The position numbers and the translations under genes were made by a program. The notes beneath the pieces are model-generated. The model saw only the letters and a program-made list of their open reading frames with translations, was not told where the DNA came from and searched no databases. DNA of 7,218 bases from Clostridia bacterium (GTDB lineage: Bacteria > Bacillota > Clostridia > Christensenellales > Borkfalkiaceae): NCBI GenBank assembly GCA_017628935.1, contig JAGBYC010000182.1:1-7218 (forward strand), in the 5' to 3' direction. This document shows positions 1-6,072 of this stretch, piece by piece; position 1 is the first letter of the stretch; the number at the start of each line of letters is the position of its first letter.

Positions 1-43
1 CTAAACGCTTATCTCTAATTCCTTTTAAAGTAGTTAATTCCAT
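1..43 (-). CDS. recG: RecG ATP-dependent DNA helicase, N-terminal fragment (runs off the window)
   Basis: Only the first 14 codons are present, read from an ATG at 41-43 towards the window edge: MELTTLKGIRDKRL. The L-K-G-I...K-R pattern resembles the helix-hairpin-helix-like start of the RecG wedge domain (compare 'IKGIGPKRA'). The gene order Asp23 - Dak2/FakA - recG is standard in Firmicutes, and that context carries most of the call. RecG remodels stalled replication forks and branched DNA. The ribosome binding site is weak (ACGG followed by TTATT before the ATG), unlike the clear GGAG motifs of the neighbouring genes. The identification rests on synteny plus a very short peptide. Confidence 0.68.
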   Translation of the reverse strand, partial: MELTTLKGIRDKRL

Positions 44-59
44 AATAACCGTTTTGTTT

Positions 60-87
60 AAAAATGAGAGGAGCTAGACCTCTCATT
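60..87 (-). terminator. Short hairpin with U-tract between fakA and recG
   Basis: A 9-bp perfect inverted repeat (63-71 with 79-87; arms AATGAGAGG and CCTCTCATT) closes a 7-nt loop. On the minus strand it is followed by a run of five T (positions 64-60, partly inside the stem). It begins only a few bases after the fakA stop and ends about 17 bases before the recG start. It looks like a weak intrinsic terminator or attenuator that would lower recG expression relative to fakA. Confidence 0.55.
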
Positions 88-92
88 ATACG

Positions 93-1718
93 TTATTCTA
101 AAGATACGATAAAGTAGTAAACTGCTTGCCCACCTGGAAGAAGTTGAACGTCAAGGTCGCTAAATTCTTGTTGAATTTCATCTAGAATTTTAGTAGCGTC
201 TTCTTCACTAACGTCAGCACCGTAGTAAAGGTTAATTACGGTGTGATAGTCTTCTTTAAGTGAAGTAATAAGTTTAATAGCGCAATCAACGATAGAATTG
301 CCTTTAGCAAGTATCTTTTTATCGTCAAGACCGATAATATCGCCTTTTTTAAGGGTAAAATTATCCATTTTGGTGTTTCTAACCGCATAGGTAATTTGGC
401 CAGCCGTGATATTTTCAGTTGCGTGAAGCATATTTACTTTGTTTACGCTAACCTTTTCGTCTGGATTGAACGCAAGCGCTGCCGCAATACCTTGTGGAAC
501 GTTTTTAGTAGGTATAACGTGAATAGTTTTGCCTTCAACTAATTGTTTTGATTGTTCTGCCGCTAAAATAATGTTTTTATTGTTAGGGAAAACGAAAATA
601 TTTTCTGCGTTAATTCTGCAAACGGCGTCAGCAATATCAGATGCTGAAGGGTTCATAGTTTGACCACCTTCAATAACCCTATCAACGCTTAAATCTTTAA
701 ATATATTAGATAAGCCTTCGCCCGAACAAATTGCAAGCATACCCATTTCTTTCTTTTCCGCTTCATACTTTTTAATAAGTTCACGGTTTTGTTCAAGCAT
801 GTTTTCAATTTTAACCTTGTCAATTTCGCCAAGTTCAAGCGCGCGTGATAACGCTTTGCCAGGGTTGTTAGTGTGAACGTGAACTTTAATAAATTCAAGG
901 TCACCTATAACTAAAACGCTGTCGCCAATAGTCATTAAATACTCTCTTAATTTATCAATATCAGCTAAAGTAGTACGTTTTTTAATATTTATAATGAAAA
1001 ATTCAGTGCAATAACCGAATTCAATAGTGCCTAAGTTTAAAATATCAGCGTGTTCAAGCGACGAAGTGTCCATTTTAACAACTTCAATTTCGCTTTCGCC
1101 GGCTTCAACTTCTTCACCTAAAACGGCCTTTTGCATACCTTTATAGATGGTAAGTAAACCCATACCACCAGAGTCAACTACGCCTGCCTTTTTCAAAACA
1201 GGTAATAATTCTGGCGTTAAGTTAAGCGCTTCTTCACCACGGGCAAGAATTTCTTCAAAGAATTGTTCAAATTCTTTGGCTTTTGACTGCATTGCGCATT
1301 CTGAAATCATACGCGATACGGTTAAAATTGTACCTTCCTTTGGTTTAGAAACGGCACTGTAAGCAACGTCGGTTGCACTTTTAAGTGCTTTTGCAAAGGT
1401 TTTAACGTCAACGGTTTGAGCGTCTTTTAACACGGCGCACATACCACGGAAAATTTGTGATGAAATAACGCCTGAGTTACCTCTTGCACCCCTTAAAGCG
1501 CCCTTAGACGCGCATTCTGCAATCTCACTAAGTGAGTTTGAAGTGCACTTTTTAACTTCAGTAACCGCCGATTTTATAGTAAGCGACATATTCGTACCCG
1601 TGTCGCCATCTGGAACTGGAAACACGTTTAACGAGTCGATTTTATCTTTATTTATTTCAAGTAAACGAGAGGCGTTAATTACCATTTTGGCAAACATAGC
1701 GCCGTTAATTGTTTTCAT
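93..1718 (-). CDS. fakA: Fatty acid kinase subunit FakA / DhaL-like (Dak2) domain protein, YloV family
   Basis: The 541-residue protein matches the usual FakA/YloV length of about 550. Known role: the ATP-binding subunit that, with a FakB lipid-binding partner, phosphorylates exogenous fatty acids for phospholipid synthesis. Visible architecture: an N-terminal DhaL-type kinase domain (about 1-200) with the Mg-ATP motif NVFPVPDGDTGTNM at 31-44 (D37, D39), RGARGNSG at 76-83 and VDSGGMGL at 181-188. An acidic linker (201-210) leads to a middle domain holding C237 and the pair H280/H282, the positions I recall as a metal site in staphylococcal FakA. The C-terminal domain (about 325-541) is the FakB-binding region. 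The start ATG has GGAG at 1729-1732, a slightly long 10-nt spacing. The gene lies 24 bp downstream of the Asp23-family gene in one operon. No fakB is in the window, which is normal. The family name is solid; the kinase activity is inferred. Confidence 0.93.
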   Translation of the reverse strand: MKTINGAMFAKMVINASRLLEINKDKIDSLNVFPVPDGDTGTNMSLTIKSAVTEVKKCTSNSLSEIAECASKGALRGARGNSGVISSQIFRGMCAVLKDAQTVDVKTFAKALKSATDVAYSAVSKPKEGTILTVSRMISECAMQSKAKEFEQFFEEILARGEEALNLTPELLPVLKKAGVVDSGGMGLLTIYKGMQKAVLGEEVEAGESEIEVVKMDTSSLEHADILNLGTIEFGYCTEFFIINIKKRTTLADIDKLREYLMTIGDSVLVIGDLEFIKVHVHTNNPGKALSRALELGEIDKVKIENMLEQNRELIKKYEAEKKEMGMLAICSGEGLSNIFKDLSVDRVIEGGQTMNPSASDIADAVCRINAENIFVFPNNKNIILAAEQSKQLVEGKTIHVIPTKNVPQGIAAALAFNPDEKVSVNKVNMLHATENITAGQITYAVRNTKMDNFTLKKGDIIGLDDKKILAKGNSIVDCAIKLITSLKEDYHTVINLYYGADVSEEDATKILDEIQQEFSDLDVQLLPGGQAVYYFIVSLE

Positions 1719-1742
1719 TATATTAAAACTCCGTTTTAAATT

Positions 1743-2093
1743 TTAAAGTTTAACGCCCGTAATATTTACGTTTACGGTATCAACAATCATACCCGTAAAC
1801 TTTTCAACTTTATACTTAATAGCTTCTTTAAGCGATTCGGCAACGGCAGAAATTGACACGCCGAATTTGATAATTACGTAAACGTCGATATAGATACGGT
1901 CGCCCACCGTTACAACTTTAACGCCTTTCGAACCGTTATCTTTTTTAAACAATACAGAAAGACTGTCTGAAAGTTTGCGTGAAACCATTTCAACTATGCC
2001 GTAACACTCTAACGAAGCGTGCGACACAACTTTAGCAATAGTTTCATCGGATATTGAAATTTTACCGTAGGCATTGCTAGTTTTTACAGCCAT
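1743..2093 (-). CDS. yloU: Asp23/Gls24 family envelope stress response protein (YloU-like)
   Basis: A 116-residue protein of the Asp23/Gls24 family. Recognisable parts are the N-terminal GKISISDETIAKVVSHAS stretch, the central VKVVTVGDRIYIDVYVIIKFG strand region and the C-terminal VDTVNVNITGV, which is the family's typical ending. There is no signal peptide or membrane segment, so it should be cytoplasmic or peripherally membrane-associated through partners. Its biochemical role is not settled; in some Firmicutes relatives are tied to cell-envelope stress. The ATG at 2093 has a strong AAAGGAGAG ribosome binding site at 2098-2106. It is the first gene of the yloU-fakA-recG transcription unit and is divergent from rpmB, the classical Firmicutes layout that supports the YloU assignment. 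Confidence 0.9.
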   Translation of the reverse strand: MAVKTSNAYGKISISDETIAKVVSHASLECYGIVEMVSRKLSDSLSVLFKKDNGSKGVKVVTVGDRIYIDVYVIIKFGVSISAVAESLKEAIKYKVEKFTGMIVDTVNVNITGVKL

Positions 2094-2125
2094 AATTCTC
2101 TCCTTTATTGTTTATTACACCTTGT

Positions 2126-2154
2126 ATTTTACTATATTTTAGTTGATTTTGCAA
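2126..2154 (-). promoter_or_regulatory. Sigma-A-type promoter for yloU-fakA-recG
   Basis: On the minus strand, TTGCAA (2149-2154, 4 of 6 consensus) is followed by a 17-bp spacer and TAAAAT (2126-2131, 5 of 6). The predicted start site is near 2119, giving a leader of about 25 nt that contains only the ribosome binding site. Confidence 0.75.
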
Positions 2155-2223
2155 GAGTTTAAGCTTATTTTAGGCAAATTTTAAGTTTTTTAAAATTATT
2201 TCGCCATATTCCCCTTATTTTTG

Positions 2224-2252
2224 TTGCTTTTTTTTATAAATAGTGGTATATT
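2224..2252 (+). promoter_or_regulatory. Extended -10 promoter for rpmB
   Basis: TATATT at 2247-2252 is preceded by TGG (2244-2246), an extended -10 TGn motif, with TTGCTT at 2224-2229 as a poor -35 at 17-bp spacing. The predicted start is near 2259. The short leader contains a small AACAC-AAA-GTGTT hairpin (2264-2276) just upstream of the ribosome binding site. The interval 2155-2223 back to the divergent yloU promoter is AT-rich and includes an AT-only palindrome at 2177-2197; I see no gene there. Confidence 0.62.
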
Positions 2253-2294
2253 ATCTATGCTAAAACACAAAGTGTTATTTTCGGAGGTGCAATT

Positions 2295-2483
2295 ATGTCA
2301 AAAGTTTGTAGTGTTTGCGGAAAAGGTAAATTATCTGGCAATTTAGTTAGCCACTCTAACCGTAAAACCCCTCGTTTATATAGTGCAAACGTTCAAAAGG
2401 TACGCGTAGTTAACGACGGTGTTGTTTCATCAGAATACGTATGCGCTCGTTGCCTTAAGAGCAAAAAAGTTGAAAGAGCATAA
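2295..2483 (+). CDS. rpmB: 50S ribosomal protein L28
   Basis: The 62-residue protein has the L28 signature: an N-terminal CSVCGK, then GNLVSHSNRKTPRLYSANVQ at 15-34, which is the conserved rRNA-binding loop, and a C-terminal VCARCLKS. Four cysteines (C5, C8, C50, C53) make this the zinc-binding ('C+') form. The ATG at 2295 has an excellent CGGAGGTG ribosome binding site at 2282-2289. It is divergent from the Asp23-family gene and followed by a terminator, then hpt. The length and motifs are normal for the family. Confidence 0.97.
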   Translation: MSKVCSVCGKGKLSGNLVSHSNRKTPRLYSANVQKVRVVNDGVVSSEYVCARCLKSKKVERA

Positions 2484-2497
2484 TTTTAACTTGAAGC

Positions 2498-2522
2498 GAC
2501 CGCCTTATAAAGCGGTCTTTTT
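2498..2522 (+). terminator. Intrinsic terminator after rpmB
   Basis: A 6-bp GC-rich stem (GACCGC 2498-2503 with GCGGTC 2512-2517), an 8-nt loop with a possible inner TTA/TAA pairing, and TTTTT at 2518-2522. It sits 14 bases after the rpmB stop and about 23 bases before the hpt start, so it would also attenuate read-through into hpt. Confidence 0.82.
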
Positions 2523-2545
2523 AATTACAATAGAGGGTGAAAGTT

Positions 2546-3085
2546 ATGATAAACGAAATTGAAAAAGTATTAGTTTCTGAAGATGAAATTAAAGTAGCAG
2601 TTAAAAACCTTGCTAATCAATTAAATATCGATTACGCTGGCGAAAAACCAATTGTAGTTTGCATTTTAAAAGGTAGTATTTTCTTTACTGCCGACTTAGT
2701 TCGCGAACTTAACATTCCCGTAACTATCGACTTTATGTCGGTATCAAGCTACGGTTCGGGTACAATTTCAAGTGGAGAACTTAAAGTTAAAAAAGACTTA
2801 AGCTTTGATATTACTGGTAGACACGTTATTTTAATTGAAGATATTATTGACAGTGGTAACACCCTTTACAAACTTAAAAATCTTTTACTTGAAAGAAACC
2901 CTGCATCAATTAAAATTGCTGCGCTTTTAAATAAGCCAGACCGTCGCGTTACCCCTATTAACGCTGATTATTGTTGTTTTACTATTCCAGACGAATTCGT
3001 TGTTGGTTACGGATTAGATTACGACGAACGCTATCGTACCCTTAAAGACGTATGCGTTTTAAGCCGTAGCGTTTATGAAAAATAA
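2546..3085 (+). CDS. hpt: Hypoxanthine(-guanine) phosphoribosyltransferase
   Basis: Purine salvage enzyme: hypoxanthine or guanine plus PRPP gives IMP or GMP plus pyrophosphate, in the cytoplasm. From the ATG at 2546 it is 179 residues, the normal bacterial size. Motifs: LKGS at 41-44 (PRPP pyrophosphate loop), SSYG at 67-70 on the flexible catalytic loop, the PRPP motif VILIEDIIDSGNTL at 94-107 with acidic E98/D99 and catalytic D102, K130 for the purine oxo group, and IPDEFVVGYGLDYDERYR at 147-164. Start choice: an in-frame GTG at 2537 would add three codons, but it overlaps the likely ribosome binding site AGAGGGTGA (2532-2540), which is correctly spaced for the ATG at 2546. I see no convincing promoter between the rpmB terminator and this gene, so read-through from rpmB is likely. 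Guanine versus hypoxanthine preference cannot be read from the sequence. Confidence 0.95.
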   Translation: MINEIEKVLVSEDEIKVAVKNLANQLNIDYAGEKPIVVCILKGSIFFTADLVRELNIPVTIDFMSVSSYGSGTISSGELKVKKDLSFDITGRHVILIEDIIDSGNTLYKLKNLLLERNPASIKIAALLNKPDRRVTPINADYCCFTIPDEFVVGYGLDYDERYRTLKDVCVLSRSVYEK

Positions 3086-3094
3086 TTAAAAATT

Positions 3095-3124
3095 AAAATG
3101 CTTGCCAAACGGCAAGCATTTTTT
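3095..3124 (+). terminator. Strong intrinsic terminator after hpt
   Basis: A 12-bp stem (3095-3106 with 3111-3122; core ATGCTTGCC / GGCAAGCAT) closes an AAAC tetraloop and runs into a T-tract ending at 3124. It lies 9 bases past the hpt stop. The A-rich 5' flank means it may also act weakly on minus-strand transcripts coming through the repeat array. Confidence 0.92.
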
Positions 3125-3130
3125 ATTTGT

Positions 3131-3424
3131 TATTAAACTACTAAAAGTCTAAAAGCAAGCAAGACGCGGCGCTTACCCTTTTAAAACTACCTAAAGTGTT
3201 AGAAACAAGTTAGGCAAGGCTCGCAAAATATTTTGGACACAATTAACCTTGTTGATTATTAAACAGCTAAAAACCTAGAAGCAAGCAAGACGCGGCGCTT
3301 ACCCTTTTAAAACTACCTAAAGTTTTAGAAACAAGTTAGGCAAGGCTCGCAAAATATTTTGGGCACAATTAACCTTGTTGATTATTAAACAGCTAAAAAC
3401 CTAGAAGCAAGCAAGACGCGGCGC
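3131..3424. repeat. Non-coding tandem repeat array, 126-bp period, 2.33 copies
   Basis: Unit 1 is 3131-3256, unit 2 is 3257-3382 and a 42-bp partial unit 3 is 3383-3424. Units 1 and 2 differ at 7 of 126 positions by my reading; unit 3 is identical to unit 2 over its 42 bases. Each full unit holds a GC-rich core (GCAAGCAAGACGCGGCGC), a second related core (TAGGCAAGGCTCGC), a perfect 12-bp palindrome CAAAATATTTTG (3224-3235 and 3350-3361) and the tail ACAATTAACCTTGTTGAT. Stop codons break all frames on both strands and no ribosome binding site precedes an ORF, so it is not a protein repeat. The copies abut without unique spacers, so it is not a CRISPR array. It fills the gap between the convergent hpt and metA genes. 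I do not recognise the family. Confidence 0.93.
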
Positions 3425-3425
3425 G

Positions 3426-3478
3426 AAAAAAAGGCAGGTTACAATAGACCTTGTTGGTCATTGTAGACTGCCTTTTTT
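3426..3478 (-). terminator. Long, probably bidirectional terminator after metA
   Basis: An almost symmetrical hairpin. The outer 11-bp stem (3427-3437 with 3468-3478) pairs A6-GGCAG with CTGCC-T6. A 2x2 internal loop follows, then TACAAT/ATTGTA (6 bp), a bulged A at 3446, GACC/GGTC (4 bp) and a TTGTT loop. Seven A (3426-3432) give a T7 tail on the minus strand, 23 bases after the metA stop. The T6 at 3473-3478 serves the plus strand, so the hairpin can stop transcription from both directions. Confidence 0.9.
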
Positions 3479-3501
3479 GATGAAACAAAGTATTGCGATG
3501 C

Positions 3502-4428
3502 TTATAGGGTTTTGGAAACGTCTGTAACGTCATACGGCGTACTTTGATATACAAAGTAGTTAAGCCAGTTACTAAACAATAAATTAGCGTGAGCGCGCCA
3601 AGTAACCATAGGTTCTTTAGTGGCATCGTCGTTAGGGAAATAATTAAACGGAATTTTAATAGGTTTACCTTGCGATAAATCACGTAAATATTCATTTTTT
3701 AAGGTATCTGCATCATATTCAGAATGCCCAGTAATGAATATTTGACGGCCGTTTTTAGACGCCACAGCATAAACGCCAGTTTCGTTTGAAGACGCTAAAA
3801 TTTTAAGTTCTTTAACCTTTTCAATGTCTTCACGAAGAACGGTTGTGTGGCGTGATTGTGGAACGTTAAACACTTCGTCAAAACCCCTAAATAAAATAGA
3901 ATTTTTGTAGTCTATTTTGTGTGGGAAAACGCCAAAAACCTTTTCAGGAACTGGATATTTTTTAACGCCGTAATGATAATATAAACCTGCTTGAGCACCC
4001 CAGCAAATATGGAAAGTGCTGTGAACGTGAGTTGTACTCCACTGCATAATTTCGCATAATTCTTGCCAGTAATCAACCTCTTCAAACTCCATAAGTTCAA
4101 CGGGCGCACCGGTAATAATCATACCGTCGAAATAATCGTTTTTAACGTCGTTAAACACCTTGTAAAAGGCAAGTAAATGTTCTTCTGCAACGTTTTTTGA
4201 ACGGTGCGTAGAAGTTCTTATAAGCGTTGGCTCTACTTGTAACGGAGTGTTACCAAGTAGCCTTACAAGTTGAGTTTCAGTTTCAATTTTTTTAGGCATT
4301 AAATTGAGTCTTAAAATTTTAAGTGGACGAATATCCTGCGTAATTGCCCTTGTTTCGCTCATAACGAAAATATTTTCGCTTTCTAAAACTTTGGTAGCAG
4401 GTAAATCGTTTGGTATTTTAATAGGCAT
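3502..4428 (-). CDS. metA: Homoserine O-acetyltransferase, MetA family (acetyl-CoA type predicted)
   Basis: The 308-residue protein is full length for MetA. It activates the homoserine hydroxyl in methionine synthesis. The catalytic triad is visible: nucleophile C142 in ICWGAQA, then H235 and E237 in ITGHSEYD. It opens with the family's [11 protein letters not shown] and [20 protein letters not shown] stretches. Position 111 in [10 protein letters not shown] is Glu. Published work on the Bacillus cereus enzyme links Glu111 to acetyl-CoA and Gly111 (as in E. coli) to succinyl-CoA, so this should make O-acetylhomoserine despite frequent 'succinyltransferase' labels. That fits the O-acetylhomoserine sulfhydrylase gene 22 bp upstream in the same operon. 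The ribosome binding site AAGGGTGA (4433-4440) precedes the ATG, and a long terminator follows. Acyl-donor preference is inferred from one residue plus context. Confidence 0.95.
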   Translation of the reverse strand: MPIKIPNDLPATKVLESENIFVMSETRAITQDIRPLKILRLNLMPKKIETETQLVRLLGNTPLQVEPTLIRTSTHRSKNVAEEHLLAFYKVFNDVKNDYFDGMIITGAPVELMEFEEVDYWQELCEIMQWSTTHVHSTFHICWGAQAGLYYHYGVKKYPVPEKVFGVFPHKIDYKNSILFRGFDEVFNVPQSRHTTVLREDIEKVKELKILASSNETGVYAVASKNGRQIFITGHSEYDADTLKNEYLRDLSQGKPIKIPFNYFPNDDATKEPMVTWRAHANLLFSNWLNYFVYQSTPYDVTDVSKTL

Positions 4429-4450
4429 AATTTCACCCTTTTATAATTTT

Positions 4451-5740
4451 TTAAATGCTTTCTAACGCTTGACGAATATCGCTAATTAAATCTTCGTAAT
4501 TTTCAATACCACAAGATAAGCGAATTAAATCACTTGGTACGCCTGCAGCAATAAGTTCTTGTTCGCTTAACTGACGGTGAGTTGCATTTGCTGGGTGTAA
4601 ACAGCAAGAGCGCGCGTCTGCTACGTGAGTTTCAATAGCAATAAGTTTTAAGTTTTTCATAAACGTTTCAGCAGCCTTTCTGCCACCTTTAACGCCAAAA
4701 CTTACAACACCGCAAGTGCCTTTTGGCATATATTTTTTAGCAAGGTCGTAATACTTATTGCCTTTAAGGTCAGGATAGTTAACCCAAGCAATTTTATCGT
4801 TATTTTCTAAAAATTCAGCAACTTTTAAGCCGTTTAAACAATGGCGTTCCATTCTAACGTGTAAACTTTCTAAACCAAGGTTAACGTAGTACGCGCTTTG
4901 TGGTGATTGAGTACAACCAAAGTCACGCATAAGTTGAGCAGTTGCTTTAGTAATAAACGCGCCTTCTAAACCGAATTTTTCAGCATACGTAATGCCGTGG
5001 TAACTTGCGTCTGGCGTAGTTAAACCTGGAAATTTATCAGCGTATTTAATCCAGTTGAACTTACCAGAATCAACAATACAGCCACCAACTGAAGAACCGT
5101 GACCGTCCATATACTTAGTTGTAGAGTGCGTTACGATATCTGCGCCCCATTCGATAGGACGGCAGTTAACAGGCGTAGCAAAAGTGTTATCGATGATAAG
5201 TGGCACGCCGTTTTCATGAGCAACTTTAGCAAACTTTTCAATATCTAACACGGTAAGCGCAGGGTTAGCAACAGTTTCGCCAAATACAGCTTTAGTGTTA
5301 GGTTTAAACGCAGCGCGAAGTTCTTCTTCAGTGCAGTCTGGGTCGATAAAAGTAAAATCAATACCCATCTTTTTCATAGTAACTGAGAATAAGTTGAACG
5401 TGCCACCGTAAATGCTTGTAGAACTAATAATATGGTCGCCTACGTTAGCAATATTGAAAATTGAAAAGAAGTTAGCCGCTTGACCAGACGAAGTAAGCAT
5501 TGCAGCCGAACCACCTTCAAGTTCACAAATTTTTGCCGCAACCATATCGCAAGTTGGATTTTGAAGGCGTGAATAAAAATAACCACTTGCCTCTAAGTCG
5601 AAAAGTTTACCCATATCTTCGCTGGTAGCGTATTTAAAAGTTGTGCTTTGAATAATAGGAATTTGACGTGGCTCTCCATTGCCAGGAGTATAACCACCTT
5701 GAACGCACGTTGTTTCAACGCGACGATTGTTATTTGCCAT
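4451..5740 (-). CDS. metY: O-acetylhomoserine sulfhydrylase (aminocarboxypropyltransferase)
   Basis: A 429-residue PLP enzyme of the Cys/Met metabolism family, of typical MetY length. It converts O-acetylhomoserine plus sulfide to homocysteine plus acetate. Visible features: Y56/R58 in YFYSRLQNPT (cofactor phosphate contacts from the neighbouring subunit), SSGQAA at 84-89, Y111 in SIYGGTFNLF (ring stacking), D184 in IIDNTFATP (pyridine nitrogen), the Schiff-base lysine K209 in THSTTKYMDGHG, and the C-terminal LIRLSCGIENYEDLI with the carboxylate-binding Arg. The 40-residue insert after K209 (YADKFPGLTTPDASYHGITY) is typical of MetY rather than MetB/MetC. The ribosome binding site CGGAG (5747-5751) sits 6 nt from the ATG. 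It is the first gene of metY-metA with its own promoter. Activity with thiols such as methanethiol is possible and cannot be excluded. Confidence 0.95.
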   Translation of the reverse strand: MANNNRRVETTCVQGGYTPGNGEPRQIPIIQSTTFKYATSEDMGKLFDLEASGYFYSRLQNPTCDMVAAKICELEGGSAAMLTSSGQAANFFSIFNIANVGDHIISSTSIYGGTFNLFSVTMKKMGIDFTFIDPDCTEEELRAAFKPNTKAVFGETVANPALTVLDIEKFAKVAHENGVPLIIDNTFATPVNCRPIEWGADIVTHSTTKYMDGHGSSVGGCIVDSGKFNWIKYADKFPGLTTPDASYHGITYAEKFGLEGAFITKATAQLMRDFGCTQSPQSAYYVNLGLESLHVRMERHCLNGLKVAEFLENNDKIAWVNYPDLKGNKYYDLAKKYMPKGTCGVVSFGVKGGRKAAETFMKNLKLIAIETHVADARSCCLHPANATHRQLSEQELIAAGVPSDLIRLSCGIENYEDLISDIRQALESI

Positions 5741-5762
5741 AATAATCTCCGTTAGATATATT

Positions 5763-5783
5763 TTATACTTTTTAAAAGTATAA
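5763..5783. promoter_or_regulatory. Operator-like palindrome over the metY -10 and start site
   Basis: Two perfect 10-base arms, TTATACTTTT (5763-5772) and AAAAGTATAA (5774-5783), flank a single T. The 21-bp palindrome includes the whole -10 hexamer and the predicted start site near 5770, the position expected for a repressor site. No regulator gene is adjacent; the protein that binds is unknown. Confidence 0.6.
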
Positions 5784-5805
5784 CACTATTTTTTAATCTT
5801 TTCAA
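5777..5805 (-). promoter_or_regulatory. Sigma-A promoter for metY-metA
   Basis: On the minus strand, TTGAAA (5800-5805, 5 of 6) is followed by a 17-bp spacer and TATACT (5777-5782, 5 of 6), with TGT just upstream as an extended -10. The predicted leader is about 30 nt. The promoter lies directly downstream of the terminator of the preceding operon, so metY-metA is an independent unit with no space for a leader riboswitch. Confidence 0.85.
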
Positions 5806-5816
5806 GCATTTTAAGT

Positions 5817-5847
5817 AAAAAAGACAATAACTACATTAGTTATTGCC
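5817..5847 (-). terminator. Intrinsic terminator after the SPFH-Arc operon
   Basis: An 11-bp stem with one G-U pair (5837-5847 with 5823-5833; minus-strand arms GGCAATAACTA and TAGTTATTGTC), a 3-nt loop, then T6 from the A-run 5817-5822. It lies 24 bases beyond the Arc-like gene's stop and ends 11 bases before the metY -35. Confidence 0.9.
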
Positions 5848-5871
5848 TTTATTAAGTTAAAATATTAAATT

Positions 5872-6072
5872 TTAGGTAATATCAAGTTCGATAGGCGCAT
5901 CAATTTCTTCGCCAACGTACTTGCCGTTCTTTTTACGTTGTTTTACGCATTCCGTTAATAAATATTCTATTTGACCGTTAACCGAACGGAAGTCGTCTTC
6001 CGCCCAAGCGGCAATTTGGTTATACAGTTTACTTGAAAGCCTTAACGGAATTTGCTTTTTTTCGCCATCCAT
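5872..6072 (-). CDS. Arc-type ribbon-helix-helix DNA-binding protein
   Basis: A 66-residue protein that aligns well with phage P22 Arc over its core: strand KQIPLRL at 6-12, helix A about 14-26, the turn RSVNGQI at 29-35 (Arc has RSVNSEI), and helix B about 31-47. An acidic tail follows (GEEIDAPIELD). Family knowledge: Arc-like proteins dimerise through the strands, which insert into the DNA major groove; Arc contacts bases with Q9, N11 and R13. Here the equivalents are Q7, P9 and R11, so one specificity residue is a proline. Its ATG shares one base with the stop of the SPFH gene (TAATG), with AGGAAG upstream inside that gene, implying translational coupling. Likely role: an autorepressor of this two-gene operon acting at the tandem palindromes 7128-7146 (inference). 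No toxin gene accompanies it, so an antitoxin role is less likely. Confidence 0.88.
   Translation of the reverse strand: MDGEKKQIPLRLSSKLYNQIAAWAEDDFRSVNGQIEYLLTECVKQRKKNGKYVGEEIDAPIELDIT

Noticed and set aside
689..1746. Small ORFs of 67 to 71 codons overlapping fakA at 689-904, 1147-1362 and 1543-1746
   Set aside because: All lie inside fakA in other frames, lack ribosome sites and resemble no protein family.
2177..2197. AATTTTAA / TTAAAATT palindrome between the yloU and rpmB promoters as an operator
   Set aside because: It is composed only of A-T pairs in a very AT-rich spacer and lies outside both core promoters, so it is weak evidence for a binding site.
2264..2276. AACAC-AAA-GTGTT hairpin in the rpmB leader as an autoregulatory element
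   Set aside because: A 5-bp stem with no known L28 leader family behind it; it could be chance in AT-rich sequence.
3233..3262. Possible promoter in the repeat (TTGGAC with TATTAA)
   Set aside because: Both hexamers are poor, and the minus-strand alternative (TTGCTT with AATAAT) is equally weak. Not enough to call a repeat-encoded RNA.
3131..3424. Possible CRISPR array
   Set aside because: The 126-bp units are near-identical end to end and adjoin directly, with no short repeats separated by unique spacers and no cas genes.
3393..3695. 100-codon minus-strand ORF reaching into the repeat array
   Set aside because: It overlaps the 3' end of metA in another frame, resembles no family and spans the metA terminator; it is a shadow of metA.
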